From: an uncultured Prevotella sp.
GTDB lineage: Bacteria > Bacteroidota > Bacteroidia > Bacteroidales > Bacteroidaceae
Assembly (NCBI GenBank): GCA_934217675.1
Contig: CAKQCV010000001.1
Span: 1 to 64,000, forward strand
Length of the DNA stretch: 64,000 nt
Direction: 5' to 3'
The notes beneath the pieces were generated by a model, which worked only from the letters and a program-made list of their open reading frames with translations, was not told the origin of the DNA and made no database searches. The translations under genes and the position numbers were made by a program. Shown here one piece after another: positions 1 through 8,584 of this stretch. How positions within the stretch are numbered: the stretch's first letter is position 1; every line of letters starts with the position of its first letter.

Positions 1-286
1 AGGTGTACAACGAATCCACTTCAGGTGTACACGGAATCCATTTCAGGTGTACAACGAATCCACTTCAGGTGTACACGTAATCCATCTCAGGTGTACAAGA
101 AATCCATCTCAGGTGTACAACGAATCCACTTCAGGTGTACACGGAATCCATTTCAGGTGTACAACGAATCCACTTCAGGTGTACACGGAATCCATCTCAG
201 GTGTACAACGAATCCATTTCAGGTGTACACGGAATCCATTTCAGGTGTACAACAAATCCATTTCAGGTGTACACCAAATCCACGTT
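1..286. repeat. Iteron array, 13 x 22 bp (replication origin)
   Basis: Thirteen head-to-tail 22-bp units each begin AGGTGTACA and most end in a form of AATCCATTTC. They alternate between two variants (ACGAATCC and CGGAATCC). The period is about two helical turns, as expected for initiator binding on one face. The array may continue left of the window. AT-rich DNA at 287-340 follows and could be the unwinding element. Together with the Rep_3-type gene at 821 this is the probable plasmid origin and also an autoregulatory site for that operon. The short open frames that cross the array are repeat artefacts. Confidence 0.93.
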
Positions 287-345
287 TTTGATAAAAAAAC
301 GAAAATTTCTTTTAACTATGTGTATGAAAGAAAAGGCTTGATGTA

Positions 346-374
346 TTGACAAACAATTTTTTCTGTGCTATACT
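346..374 (+). promoter_or_regulatory. Promoter of tnpA-like/rep operon
   Basis: TTGACA at 346-351, a 17-bp spacer and TATACT at 369-374. The expected start of transcription falls at about 381, which is the ATG of the next gene, so its mRNA is probably leaderless. Confidence 0.8.
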
Positions 375-380
375 ATATGT

Positions 381-794
381 ATGAAAAATGAATATACTTA
401 CGACAGAACTTGTGTTTATCAAAACAGATACCATATTGTATGGTGCGTTATGTATCGAAGAAAGGTGCTTAAACCTGAGATAAGTAATCGCCTATATGAA
501 TTAGTACAAACAATAGCAAAGGAAAAGGGCTTTGATATTATAAAATGCGAAACTTATGATAGCGACCATGTTAGTTGTATCGTGTCTGCACCACCTAAAC
601 TGTCCGTTACACAAATTGTGAAATATATAAAAGGAATAAGCGGAAAAATTATTCTAAAAGAATATCCTGAAATAGTTCCTTTGCTTTGGAACAATCAGAT
701 GTGGAATAATTCTTATTTTTGCGAAACATTGGGTACGGTTTCTGATGAAGCTGTTAACAAATACATTGAAAGGCAAAAAAAATGTCAACACTGA
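381..794 (+). CDS. IS200-like Y1 transposase relic (TnpA fold), leaderless
   Basis: The 137-aa product has the size and signature of IS200/IS605 TnpA: YHIVWCVMYRRKVL near residues 17-30, the core DHV at 62-64, a W-x-x-SYF segment near 108-113 and KYIERQ at 127-132 carrying the presumed catalytic Tyr128. The HUH metal-binding motif is altered: His63-Val-Ser65 replaces His-x-His. The first codon coincides with the predicted transcription start, leaving no room for a ribosome site. No IS200 ends were recognised, and the gene sits 26 bp upstream of the replication gene under the same promoter. It may be an inactive relic or a protein reused at the origin. Confidence 0.8.
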   Translation: MKNEYTYDRTCVYQNRYHIVWCVMYRRKVLKPEISNRLYELVQTIAKEKGFDIIKCETYDSDHVSCIVSAPPKLSVTQIVKYIKGISGKIILKEYPEIVPLLWNNQMWNNSYFCETLGTVSDEAVNKYIERQKKCQH

Positions 795-820
795 ATCTTT
801 ATATTATGTGAGGAAAGCAA

Positions 821-1957
821 ATGAATGAGAAAAACGAAAAACATTTAGATAACTTAATTCAAAAAAGCCGTCCTTTACTCAATCTGTGGCGTTCAGATTT
901 TGAAATATACGAATTTAAGCTGTTAGATTTATATTTATCTAAAATCAATAGTGATAATCCAAAAAAGAGAACGGTAGTAATAGAAAAGGGAAAAGTAGAA
1001 GAAATTTTCGGGGTTTCCAGATTACGAAAGGAAAGCCTTTTCCCTCAGCTTGAAAAATTACAAACCACTAAAGTATCGTTATCAAAAGATGCAAACGAAT
1101 ATAACAATATAATACTGTTTAGTCAAGCTACAGCAAAGAAAGATGAAGATGGCGTATGGAGAATAACACTTACTTGTTCTCCTGAAGCGATGCAATACAT
1201 ATTTAATCTGAAAGAAATCGGCTATATTAAATACCGCTTGAAAAGCATAACTCAATTAACAAGAACAAGTAGTTACATTCTTTTTAACTATATTGAAAAC
1301 TATGTACAGAGCCGCAGGCAAACAAAAAATCATGAACCTATTACATGGAGAGTAGATTTAATTGAGTTAAAGCAAATGCTAAGATGTGATACGGTAAAGA
1401 GCTACAATGAATATAAAGAATTTAACAGAAGAGTTCTAAGTGCTTGCCATAAAGAAATCACTGAAAAAACATCGTTAAATTTTGATTATGAACCTTATAA
1501 AGTAGGCAGATACACAAAAGGTATTGAGATTACGGTTTATAGCAATGTCGTATTAACCAAGTCTTTACCGCTTGAAAAAGAACCTGCCGAAGATTTTAAC
1601 AAAGAAAATGAAAAGCAGGAAGAACTCGAAAAAGTTGAGGAAAACAAAGCTGAAGAATTTGACGAAAATTTTAAAGATATATTAGAAATACTATCTGTTT
1701 CATGTGCGAATGAATTTACGATGCAAGAAATCAATGAGTTGTTCTGCTTGATAAGTTGTGTGCCAAAGGAGTATCTTCCTGTTACCGATATTGATGACAT
1801 AACACTGAGAAGAGATGCTTATTTATCTCAAAAATACAGTGTTTTGCAGAATTATGCTAAAAGAGTTAATATTAATAACCGTTTTGCTTATTTAAAGCGC
1901 ATTATTAAAAACGATTTAGAAAATATGAATGTTCAGCATTTTTCTACAAAAGAGTAA
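821..1957 (+). CDS. Replication initiator protein, Rep_3 (RepB) family
   Basis: The 378-aa protein has the N-terminal arrangement of Rep_3 winged-helix initiators: QKSRPLLNLWRSDFEIYEFKLLDLYL is not quoted in full here, but residues about 13-40 match the usual 'N-L-x-x-L-x-E-x-R-L-x-L' region, followed by a ConA-like stretch ITLTCSPEAMQYIF and YIKYRLKSITQLTRTSSYI (second winged helix). Residues about 255-290 are rich in Glu and Lys and look like a flexible linker before a C-terminal extension. AGGAAAG precedes the ATG. It should bind the iterons at 1-286 and start plasmid replication. Confidence 0.88.
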   Translation: MNEKNEKHLDNLIQKSRPLLNLWRSDFEIYEFKLLDLYLSKINSDNPKKRTVVIEKGKVEEIFGVSRLRKESLFPQLEKLQTTKVSLSKDANEYNNIILFSQATAKKDEDGVWRITLTCSPEAMQYIFNLKEIGYIKYRLKSITQLTRTSSYILFNYIENYVQSRRQTKNHEPITWRVDLIELKQMLRCDTVKSYNEYKEFNRRVLSACHKEITEKTSLNFDYEPYKVGRYTKGIEITVYSNVVLTKSLPLEKEPAEDFNKENEKQEELEKVEENKAEEFDENFKDILEILSVSCANEFTMQEINELFCLISCVPKEYLPVTDIDDITLRRDAYLSQKYSVLQNYAKRVNINNRFAYLKRIIKNDLENMNVQHFSTKE

Positions 1958-1972
1958 TAGATATATAAACAG

Positions 1973-2008
1973 TCCCCTCTGAACAATACGTCAGAGGGGA
2001 TTTTGTGT
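1973..2008 (+). terminator. Bidirectional terminator after rep
   Basis: A 10-bp stem (1973-1982 with 1991-2000) followed by a T-rich run. It lies between the rightward rep operon and the leftward gene at 2010. Confidence 0.8.
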
Positions 2009-2009
2009 T

Positions 2010-2288
2010 TTATTCTTTTATACCTTTGTAACATTCTTCGTTTTCGTACTCAGGCGGCACATATATGATACGAGCCTTTTTTTCAGGAGAAATATATGAA
2101 AGCGGAACAAATTCATGCGTTTCTTCAAATTCGTATCCTAACTCTTCCCTTACTCCGTTTTCATCTTCGTACATTTCAGAAAACACAAGAATCCTTGCGG
2201 GAACATCTGTGTTCTTTTCTCCTATTAAAAGGGTCATACCGCTTTTAATCTCTAATCCGTTTATGTCGTAATATTTTTGACTTGTCAT
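2010..2288 (-). CDS. Hypothetical acidic protein, 92 aa
   Basis: I do not recognise the family. The product starts MTSQKYYDINGLEIKSGMTL, a small beta-rich opening of the kind seen in phage and plasmid proteins, and is acidic with many Glu residues. AAGGAAGGTG precedes the ATG. It has its own promoter at 2340-2368 and no partner downstream. Confidence 0.7.
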   Translation of the reverse strand: MTSQKYYDINGLEIKSGMTLLIGEKNTDVPARILVFSEMYEDENGVREELGYEFEETHEFVPLSYISPEKKARIIYVPPEYENEECYKGIKE

Positions 2289-2339
2289 TTAAACAACACC
2301 TTCCTTATAAAGCGTTTACCTTATTCCTTCTTCATATAT

Positions 2340-2368
2340 ATCATAGCACCAAAAAGCGGCAATGTCAA
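2340..2368 (-). promoter_or_regulatory. Promoter of the 92-aa gene, with inverted repeat
   Basis: On the minus strand TTGACA (2363-2368), a 17-bp spacer and TATGAT (2340-2345). An imperfect inverted repeat (about 2353-2363 with 2388-2398) surrounds the -35 box and could be an operator or the terminator of the gene to the right. Confidence 0.65.
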
Positions 2369-2422
2369 TAAAACTTAACAGTTTTTTGCATTGTCGCTTC
2401 CACTATTTTATTATATTTTTGC

Positions 2423-2719
2423 TTAACGCATTTTCTGCTGTTGTGCCTGAGCCTTTTTCAATCGTTCTTCTCTAACACAATCCTTGTATATCAGAATGAA
2501 TCTTTTTATGTTATAGCAGAAGTGTTCAAGAAGAATCAAACCCTCAAAAGTTATTATAAAGAAGAATACTAACGATACGCCCATTATCGAATAAAAGGAT
2601 TCTACGGTTGAGGTATCCATTTTGTCTGCCATTTCAAAAGCAATAAAAAAATATAAGCCAACGGTAAGAGCAAATAACATTGCTACATATTTTATATAAG
2701 GACAATTTTTCTTTTTCAT
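2423..2719 (-). CDS. Small membrane protein, two transmembrane segments
   Basis: The 98-aa product has two hydrophobic helices (about residues 9-30 and 43-66) and a basic, Gln-rich C-terminal tail (KKAQAQQQKMR). AAAGGAACG precedes the ATG. The function is unknown. It lies downstream of the DUF932 gene, separated by about 130 bp that hold several small hairpins. Confidence 0.65.
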   Translation of the reverse strand: MKKKNCPYIKYVAMLFALTVGLYFFIAFEMADKMDTSTVESFYSIMGVSLVFFFIITFEGLILLEHFCYNIKRFILIYKDCVREERLKKAQAQQQKMR

Positions 2720-2849
2720 GAGTTACGTTCCTTTCGATTTAAGCACAGACAGCCTACAGCCGTAAGCTGTCTATACTTCTTTGTTCAGTGCTATTGCATT
2801 GAACAGCATCGGTAATACGACTTTTCCCTGAGCCGTATTTGTTTTTTGT
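2720..2849 (-). other. Hairpin-rich spacer between DUF932 and membrane gene
   Basis: On the minus strand three small inverted repeats occur in succession: AATACG/CGTATT near 2810-2835, GTTCA/TGAAC near 2780-2805, and GACAGC/GCTGTC near 2745-2772. None has a clear U-run, so these may be processing or attenuation structures rather than terminators. Confidence 0.35.
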
Positions 2850-3791
2850 TTAAGCTACAATCAGAGCTTTTGCTTCTAACTGTGTTCTTCGCTCAATACT
2901 ATTCACATCACGAGCGAACTCTGTAATAGCATTTGTCATATCCCACTTTGATTTACCGCCGTAGGTGTTATGATAAAGTTCCAGAACCTTATTCGTCTCT
3001 TTCTTTGAGAGAATCAACGCTTTTGCAAGATAAGCCTTTGCAACCGATTCATCAAGCTTGCTTATCTGAGCGGGTTCGTTTGAAAGTTTTATGAGCATAT
3101 CCTTTATTTCTTCTCTCTTAGAGTCGATAACAGCAAGAGCATTGTTGAACTCTGCGGCTATGTCTTTTGTACCTCTGTGTATCTGCTTGCAAATAGAAAA
3201 TTTATTTCTCTGAACAAGCATACCGTTTGTGCAGGCAAGGCGGTAAATGCCTAATGTTACTTTAAAAGCACTCTGCCCTACCATTGAGTTATCAATGAAA
3301 TAACAGAAGAAAAGAGGGCTTTTATCAGTTCCTATGGTAAAAGGGTTTTCGCTGTCTATTGCCCTCAGATGAAGCCTTTCGGGTGTTACGCAGGAATAAG
3401 CAAAAGGCTTTTGAGCAAGAGGACTTGCCTGTAATATTTCGGCAACCTGCTTATCATCAAAAAAAGTGTAATTCTTTGAAACAACTCCACTTATTTTTTC
3501 GTTGAACTCACGCACAACAAAACTTCTATCGCTTTTGAAATATAGATTCATTCTATCGGCAATAATTTCTCGTGCAAGGTCTTTGTTTGTTGTGTTTACC
3601 TTTTCTATGAAATTTGCAGGAAAGCCTATAAGCTGTCCGAGAGTACATAAACCATACTCGGAATACTTTTCAGGTACGCAAAGGTGTTCTTCGGGAGCTG
3701 TGACAAGATAACTCTTTTCTGAGTCGGCAATCGTATTGATTTCCTTTTGGATAGAATTGAAATCTATCACGAAATTTTTTAAGTTTGTCAT
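2850..3791 (-). CDS. DUF932 family plasmid/phage protein
   Basis: The 313-aa product matches DUF932 proteins, which are frequent on plasmids and phages and have no firm function. Visible family features include YSCVTPERLHLRAI, the IDNSMVGQSAFKV stretch and RLACTNGM followed by a helical C-terminal third. AAGGAAAC precedes the ATG. It is the nearest gene to promoter box 3836-3864, so it should belong to the regulon that also contains the Cas12f-like gene. Confidence 0.8.
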   Translation of the reverse strand: MTNLKNFVIDFNSIQKEINTIADSEKSYLVTAPEEHLCVPEKYSEYGLCTLGQLIGFPANFIEKVNTTNKDLAREIIADRMNLYFKSDRSFVVREFNEKISGVVSKNYTFFDDKQVAEILQASPLAQKPFAYSCVTPERLHLRAIDSENPFTIGTDKSPLFFCYFIDNSMVGQSAFKVTLGIYRLACTNGMLVQRNKFSICKQIHRGTKDIAAEFNNALAVIDSKREEIKDMLIKLSNEPAQISKLDESVAKAYLAKALILSKKETNKVLELYHNTYGGKSKWDMTNAITEFARDVNSIERRTQLEAKALIVA

Positions 3792-3835
3792 TGTAATAGT
3801 TTCCTTTCGGCATATATTGCTTTTCTACTGCCTAT

Positions 3836-3864
3836 ATTATAGCATTTTGTAATGCAATTGTCAA
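3836..3864 (-). promoter_or_regulatory. P-box promoter (DUF932 gene)
   Basis: This is the reference copy of a repeated promoter. On the minus strand TTGACA (3859-3864), a 17-bp spacer and an extended -10 TGCTATAAT (-10 at 3836-3841). The spacer contains the palindrome GCATT-N4-AATGC, a likely operator. Confidence 0.85.
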
Positions 3865-3994
3865 TACAAAACTCGCCTTTTACGAAGAAAAAAATTATTT
3901 TTTTTGAAAAAGAGATGTTTAGATGGTTTTTGTAGCATTAAATGGTGGTAAGTAACACGTTAAAACATCTGTAACAAATTAGGTGGTTGCGTAT

Positions 3995-4023
3995 TGACAT
4001 TCCGCTTTGTTTATGATACAATG
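3995..4023 (+). promoter_or_regulatory. Promoter of the type I R-M operon
   Basis: TTGACA at 3995-4000, 17-bp spacer, TACAAT at 4018-4023. It lies inside the long open frame that begins at 3994, which is why the hsdR start is placed downstream at 4093. Confidence 0.8.
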
Positions 4024-4092
4024 AAGGCACTTAGAACTGTTACTTTTTATGTGGTTCTTTATGATGAGCAATACAATGAAAGGGCGATGATT

Positions 4093-6999
4093 ATGAGCGG
4101 GCTGAAAACCGAATATGAAGTCGAAAAAATCTTCATAAATCAGCTTAATAATGAACAGGGTTATTCTTATATTGATATGGCAAACTATGATGATGTGCTT
4201 GCCAACTTCCGTGTGCAGTTTTGTAAAGTGAACGCAAATGCTCTTATCGAGGCAAAAGGCGTAGCAGAATTGTCCGACAGCGAATTTGATAAAGTCCTGC
4301 TCCGTTTGGAAAACCATACGATTTATGAATCTGCTAAGGTTCTCCGTGAGAAATGGGTGCTTGAATTGGATAGCGGCAAGACAATATATGCCGAATTTCT
4401 GACTTCCGATATATATAGGAATACATATCAAGTTACGCATCAGGTTACTATGGATAAGTCACACAAAGACGATGTAGAATATAAGAATCGTTATGATGTG
4501 ACCGTGCTTATTAACGGTCTGCCTTTGGTGCAGATTGAGTTAAAGCGTTCAGGCGTAGAATTGAATGAGGCTATCAATCAAATAAACCGCTATCGCACCT
4601 ATTCCTTCAAAGGGTTGTTCCGCTTTATTCAGATATTTGTGGTATCGAACAGCGTACAGACGAAATATTTCGCAAATGCCAATGAACGAAAGGCAGACGG
4701 AACGGAACAGCTTATTCTGAAATCCCTCGCTTTCTATTGGACGGATAGAAATAACATTCGTATCAATCGACTTGGTGAGTTTACACAAGATTTCTTTGAT
4801 AAGTTCTCGCTGACCGAAATGCTCACAAAATTTATGGTTATTAAGGAAACAGAACCTATCATTATGGTTATGCGCCCTTATCAGATTTACGCTGTTAAAG
4901 AGTCTATGGAACGCATTCTCGGCAGTAATTTGAACGGCTATGTATTCCATACCACAGGGTCGGGTAAGACGCTTACGAGTTATAAGCTTGCAAGCTTGCT
5001 CCGTGACAATCCGTTGATTGAAAAGGTGTTTTTTCTGATTGACCGTAAGGATTTGGACGACCAGACTGTTGACGAATATAACAGCTTTGAACAGGGCTGT
5101 GTTGATAATACAGACAGCACAAGAAAGCTCGTTGAAGATTTACAGGACACGAACAAGACGCTTGTAATTACAACTATTCAGAAAATGGCAAATGCGGTAA
5201 AAAGCAAGAAATATGAAGATGTAATGGCTCAATTTGCTGATAAGAAATGCGTGTTCATTATTGATGAATGTCATCGTTCACAATTTGGAAAAATGCACGG
5301 CGACATCAAGAGGCATTTCCATAACGGTAATTACATCGGCTTCACAGGAACGCCTATCTTTAAAGAAAATAAGGGAAGCAACAGTAGGACAACGGCAGAT
5401 ATGTTCTATTCGGGAACACTTGACCCTTGTATTCATCGCTATATGATTAAAGAGGCTATTGCAGACGGCAATGTACTCCGCTTCTCTGTTGAGTATATGC
5501 GTTCCATCAGTGCAGACAGTATTCCGATACAAGGTTTTGACCCTGAAAAAATAGACGACCCTGATTACTGCAAGAGCAAGAACATTGAACTTGATGAATT
5601 GTATCACAATCCGCATCGAATCTCTATGATTGTAGACCATATCCTTTCTACGCTTGATTCTCATATCAAGCCGACAGGAAAAGATGTATATACGGCGTTG
5701 TTTGCGGTTGATAAGATACAGACGCTTATGGATTATTACCACGTTTTTAAAGAGAAGAACGACAAAGACTACAAGATTTGTGCTATCTTCACCTTTCAGC
5801 CAAACGAAGAACTTTCTGAAGGACAGGACGAACATTCGGCACGGTATTTGCAGGAGTGTATGGACGATTACAACTCTATGTTTGGCACGAGTTTTGACCT
5901 TACAACTTTTGACGCTTACCGTAAGGATATTGCAAAACGTTTGAAACAGAAGGATATTCCGCAAGTCGATTTACTTATTGTTGTGGATATGTTTCTTACG
6001 GGCTTTGACAGCAAGCCCACAAATACATTGTTCCTTGATAAAAACCTTATCTATCATTCTTTGGTACAGGCATACAGTCGTACAAATCGTATAGACAAGC
6101 CTACAAAGCAGTTCGGACAGATAGTAACTTATCGTAACATCAAGAAGGCACAAGATGCCGCTTTGAAACTGTTTAGCGGCAGTGGAAACCCTAACGATTA
6201 TCTTCTGGAAAGCTACGAATACTATGTGACCGAATATTGTAAGCAAGCAGAAGCACTCCGTAAGATTTGCCCGCTTGCCGCTGACTGCGGCAATCTTATA
6301 GAAGAAGATAAGCAGAAGGAATTTATCATCATATTCAGAATACTTGCAAAAGCTTTGGCTACAATGAAAACTTTTAGCAAATTTGATTGGGCTGACCTTG
6401 AACTGTTTATGAACGAGGAAGAATATACAGAATACAAGTCGTGGTACTTAACTTTCTTTGATGAACAGAAGGCAAAAGCAAAGGAAGGTATAAAGACTAC
6501 CCTTGCGGATATTGATTTCAATATTGAGCTTGTCCGTACTGATAAAATTAATGTAGTGTATGTACTGAACTTATTGAAAGAAATCAATCGAAAGAACAAG
6601 GAAGAAATGCAGAAAAGCATTGACCTTATTCTACGAGAGATTGACCGTTCAGATAACGAAAAAATGCGTTACAAGTCAGGCATTATGAAAGCGTTTATAA
6701 ACTCTCGTTTCTTTGACCTTGACCCTGAAGAAGATATTGTCAAGGAATATGAACAGTATGAGAAGGAAGTAATGGAGAATGATGTTACCGAATTTGCTGA
6801 TGCAAACGGCATCACCCCTGACCTTGTACTTTCAATTCTGAACGAATATTTTGTTGATGAACACAGTATCACAAAAAATAAAATTCGTGAACGTCTTGTA
6901 GATATGCAACTTCCGCTTTTAAAACAAACAAAGCTGATAAATGCAATTATGACTTTCATCAAGGATATGTACGATAAATTCACGGCAGAAGGAGTGTAA
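4093..6999 (+). CDS. hsdR: Type I restriction enzyme R subunit
   Basis: The 968-aa protein cuts DNA at a distance from the recognition site using ATP-driven translocation. The N-terminal nuclease domain shows VLINGLPLVQIELKRSG with the E-x-K of a PD-(D/E)XK site. The helicase motor follows with Walker A HTTGSGKTLTS, the DEAH-like box FIIDECHRSQFG, GFTGTP (motif III) and the QAYSRTNRID region (motif VI). I chose the ATG at 4093 because AAAGGG lies eight bases upstream, while the frame's first ATG overlaps the promoter. It runs into hsdM with a 3-bp gap, so the three subunits are co-translated. Confidence 0.95.
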   Translation: MSGLKTEYEVEKIFINQLNNEQGYSYIDMANYDDVLANFRVQFCKVNANALIEAKGVAELSDSEFDKVLLRLENHTIYESAKVLREKWVLELDSGKTIYAEFLTSDIYRNTYQVTHQVTMDKSHKDDVEYKNRYDVTVLINGLPLVQIELKRSGVELNEAINQINRYRTYSFKGLFRFIQIFVVSNSVQTKYFANANERKADGTEQLILKSLAFYWTDRNNIRINRLGEFTQDFFDKFSLTEMLTKFMVIKETEPIIMVMRPYQIYAVKESMERILGSNLNGYVFHTTGSGKTLTSYKLASLLRDNPLIEKVFFLIDRKDLDDQTVDEYNSFEQGCVDNTDSTRKLVEDLQDTNKTLVITTIQKMANAVKSKKYEDVMAQFADKKCVFIIDECHRSQFGKMHGDIKRHFHNGNYIGFTGTPIFKENKGSNSRTTADMFYSGTLDPCIHRYMIKEAIADGNVLRFSVEYMRSISADSIPIQGFDPEKIDDPDYCKSKNIELDELYHNPHRISMIVDHILSTLDSHIKPTGKDVYTALFAVDKIQTLMDYYHVFKEKNDKDYKICAIFTFQPNEELSEGQDEHSARYLQECMDDYNSMFGTSFDLTTFDAYRKDIAKRLKQKDIPQVDLLIVVDMFLTGFDSKPTNTLFLDKNLIYHSLVQAYSRTNRIDKPTKQFGQIVTYRNIKKAQDAALKLFSGSGNPNDYLLESYEYYVTEYCKQAEALRKICPLAADCGNLIEEDKQKEFIIIFRILAKALATMKTFSKFDWADLELFMNEEEYTEYKSWYLTFFDEQKAKAKEGIKTTLADIDFNIELVRTDKINVVYVLNLLKEINRKNKEEMQKSIDLILREIDRSDNEKMRYKSGIMKAFINSRFFDLDPEEDIVKEYEQYEKEVMENDVTEFADANGITPDLVLSILNEYFVDEHSITKNKIRERLVDMQLPLLKQTKLINAIMTFIKDMYDKFTAEGV

Positions 7000-7002
7000 T
7001 AT

Positions 7003-8568
7003 ATGTCTGATATTAGTACAAAATCACAGGAACTTGCGAAACAGTTATGGGCTATTGCAAACGATTTGCGTGGCAGTATGGATAGTTCTAAATTCAAGAA
7101 TTATATTCTCGGTACTATCTTTTATCGCTATCTGTCTGAGCGTACAGAGAAATATATGAATGAAATTCTGAAAAATGACGGCGTAACCTACCGTGAAGCC
7201 CTTGCCAACCCAGAGTTGGCAGAGGCGGTCAAGGAAATGTCGCTCGACCACTTGGGTTATATCATAGAGCCTGACAATCTGTTCAATTCTATTGTCGAAA
7301 GAATAAAAAGCGGCAAATTCAGCATTGAAGATTATGAGAAAGCTATCGCTTCTCTTGTCGGTTCTACTGTCGGTCAAGAAAGTGAAGTTGCTTTCGATAA
7401 GCTGTTCGATGATATGAATTTACAAGATAAGGATTTAGGCAAGGAAGTCTCGCAGAGAACAAAACTTATCAGCAAGGTCATCAATAAGGTGTATGACATT
7501 GATTTTAATTTTGAAGATGCTGAATTTGATGTTCTCGGCACAGCATATATGATTTTAATTGGTCTGTTTGCTTCTGATGCGGGTAAGAAAGGCGGCGAGT
7601 TTTTTACGCCTACAAAAATGTCGGAACTCGTAGCACGGCTTGCTACGCTTGGTCTTGACACTGTAAGAAGTGCCTGTGACCCGTGTGCAGGAAGTGGCTC
7701 TCTCCTGCTCGAAGTCAAGCGTCACTGCTCTAACAGGACGGTTAATCATTATTACGGACAGGAAATGAACGGCACAACTTACAACCTTATGAGACAGAAT
7801 ATGCTTATGCACGGCGTTCCATATAAGGAGTTTACCGTATTCAATGACGACACTATTGAACACGATAATTTCGGTGAAGATAAGTTTCAGGTTCAGGTTG
7901 CGAATCCCCCTTATTCTGCAAAGTGGTCTGCCGATTCAAAGTTTGAGAGCGACCCCCGTTTCTCAAACTGTGGGGCATTAGCTCCGAAGTCTTACGCCGA
8001 CTTGATGTTCCTTGAACACATCGCTTATCATCTTGATAAGGACGGCAGAGCGGCTGTTCTGCTCCCTCACGGCGTACTGTTCAGAGGTAACAAAGAAGAA
8101 ACGATAAGACGGTATTTGATTGAAAACCAGAATGTCATTGATGCAATTATTGGTCTGCCCGCAAACTGCTTTCACGGCACTTCTATCCCCGTGTGCTGTA
8201 TTGTCCTGAAAAAGAATAGGAACGGCAACAGCGGCAATGTTTGGTTCTGCGATGCAAGCAAATATTACACAGCGGGAAAGAATATGAATGAACTTTCTAA
8301 TGAAGATATTGACCGTATCGTTAACGCATACGAACAGAGGGCTGAGATTGAGAAGTTCTCTCATATAGCATCTATTGATGAAATCAGAGAGAACGGCTTT
8401 AACTGCAATATTTCTCGTTATGTTAATACCTTTGAGGAAGAAGAACCAATTGATATTGAAAAGGTAACAGAGGATATTGAAGAAATACATAAAGCGTATA
8501 AAGAAACAGAAAGCAAGCTTAAAGGGTTCTTTGATGAGTTGGGGATAAGGTTTCCTGATTTAGATTAG
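7003..8568 (+). CDS. hsdM: Type I DNA methyltransferase M subunit
   Basis: The 521-aa protein methylates adenine and, with HsdS, protects host DNA. After an N-terminal helical domain (residues 1-150) there is the SAM motif DPCAGSGSLLLE and the catalytic VANPPYSAKW (motif IV, NPPY). AAGGAG precedes the ATG. It sits between hsdR and hsdS and is full length for the family. Confidence 0.96.
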   Translation: MSDISTKSQELAKQLWAIANDLRGSMDSSKFKNYILGTIFYRYLSERTEKYMNEILKNDGVTYREALANPELAEAVKEMSLDHLGYIIEPDNLFNSIVERIKSGKFSIEDYEKAIASLVGSTVGQESEVAFDKLFDDMNLQDKDLGKEVSQRTKLISKVINKVYDIDFNFEDAEFDVLGTAYMILIGLFASDAGKKGGEFFTPTKMSELVARLATLGLDTVRSACDPCAGSGSLLLEVKRHCSNRTVNHYYGQEMNGTTYNLMRQNMLMHGVPYKEFTVFNDDTIEHDNFGEDKFQVQVANPPYSAKWSADSKFESDPRFSNCGALAPKSYADLMFLEHIAYHLDKDGRAAVLLPHGVLFRGNKEETIRRYLIENQNVIDAIIGLPANCFHGTSIPVCCIVLKKNRNGNSGNVWFCDASKYYTAGKNMNELSNEDIDRIVNAYEQRAEIEKFSHIASIDEIRENGFNCNISRYVNTFEEEEPIDIEKVTEDIEEIHKAYKETESKLKGFFDELGIRFPDLD

Positions 8569-8584
8569 AAAGTGAGATGATATT

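Noticed and set aside
25..349. Three overlapping open frames in the iteron region
   Set aside because: They are only translations of the 22-bp repeats and have no ribosome site.
3994..4092. Longer hsdR start at 3994
   Set aside because: It overlaps a strong promoter; the ATG at 4093 has a good ribosome site.
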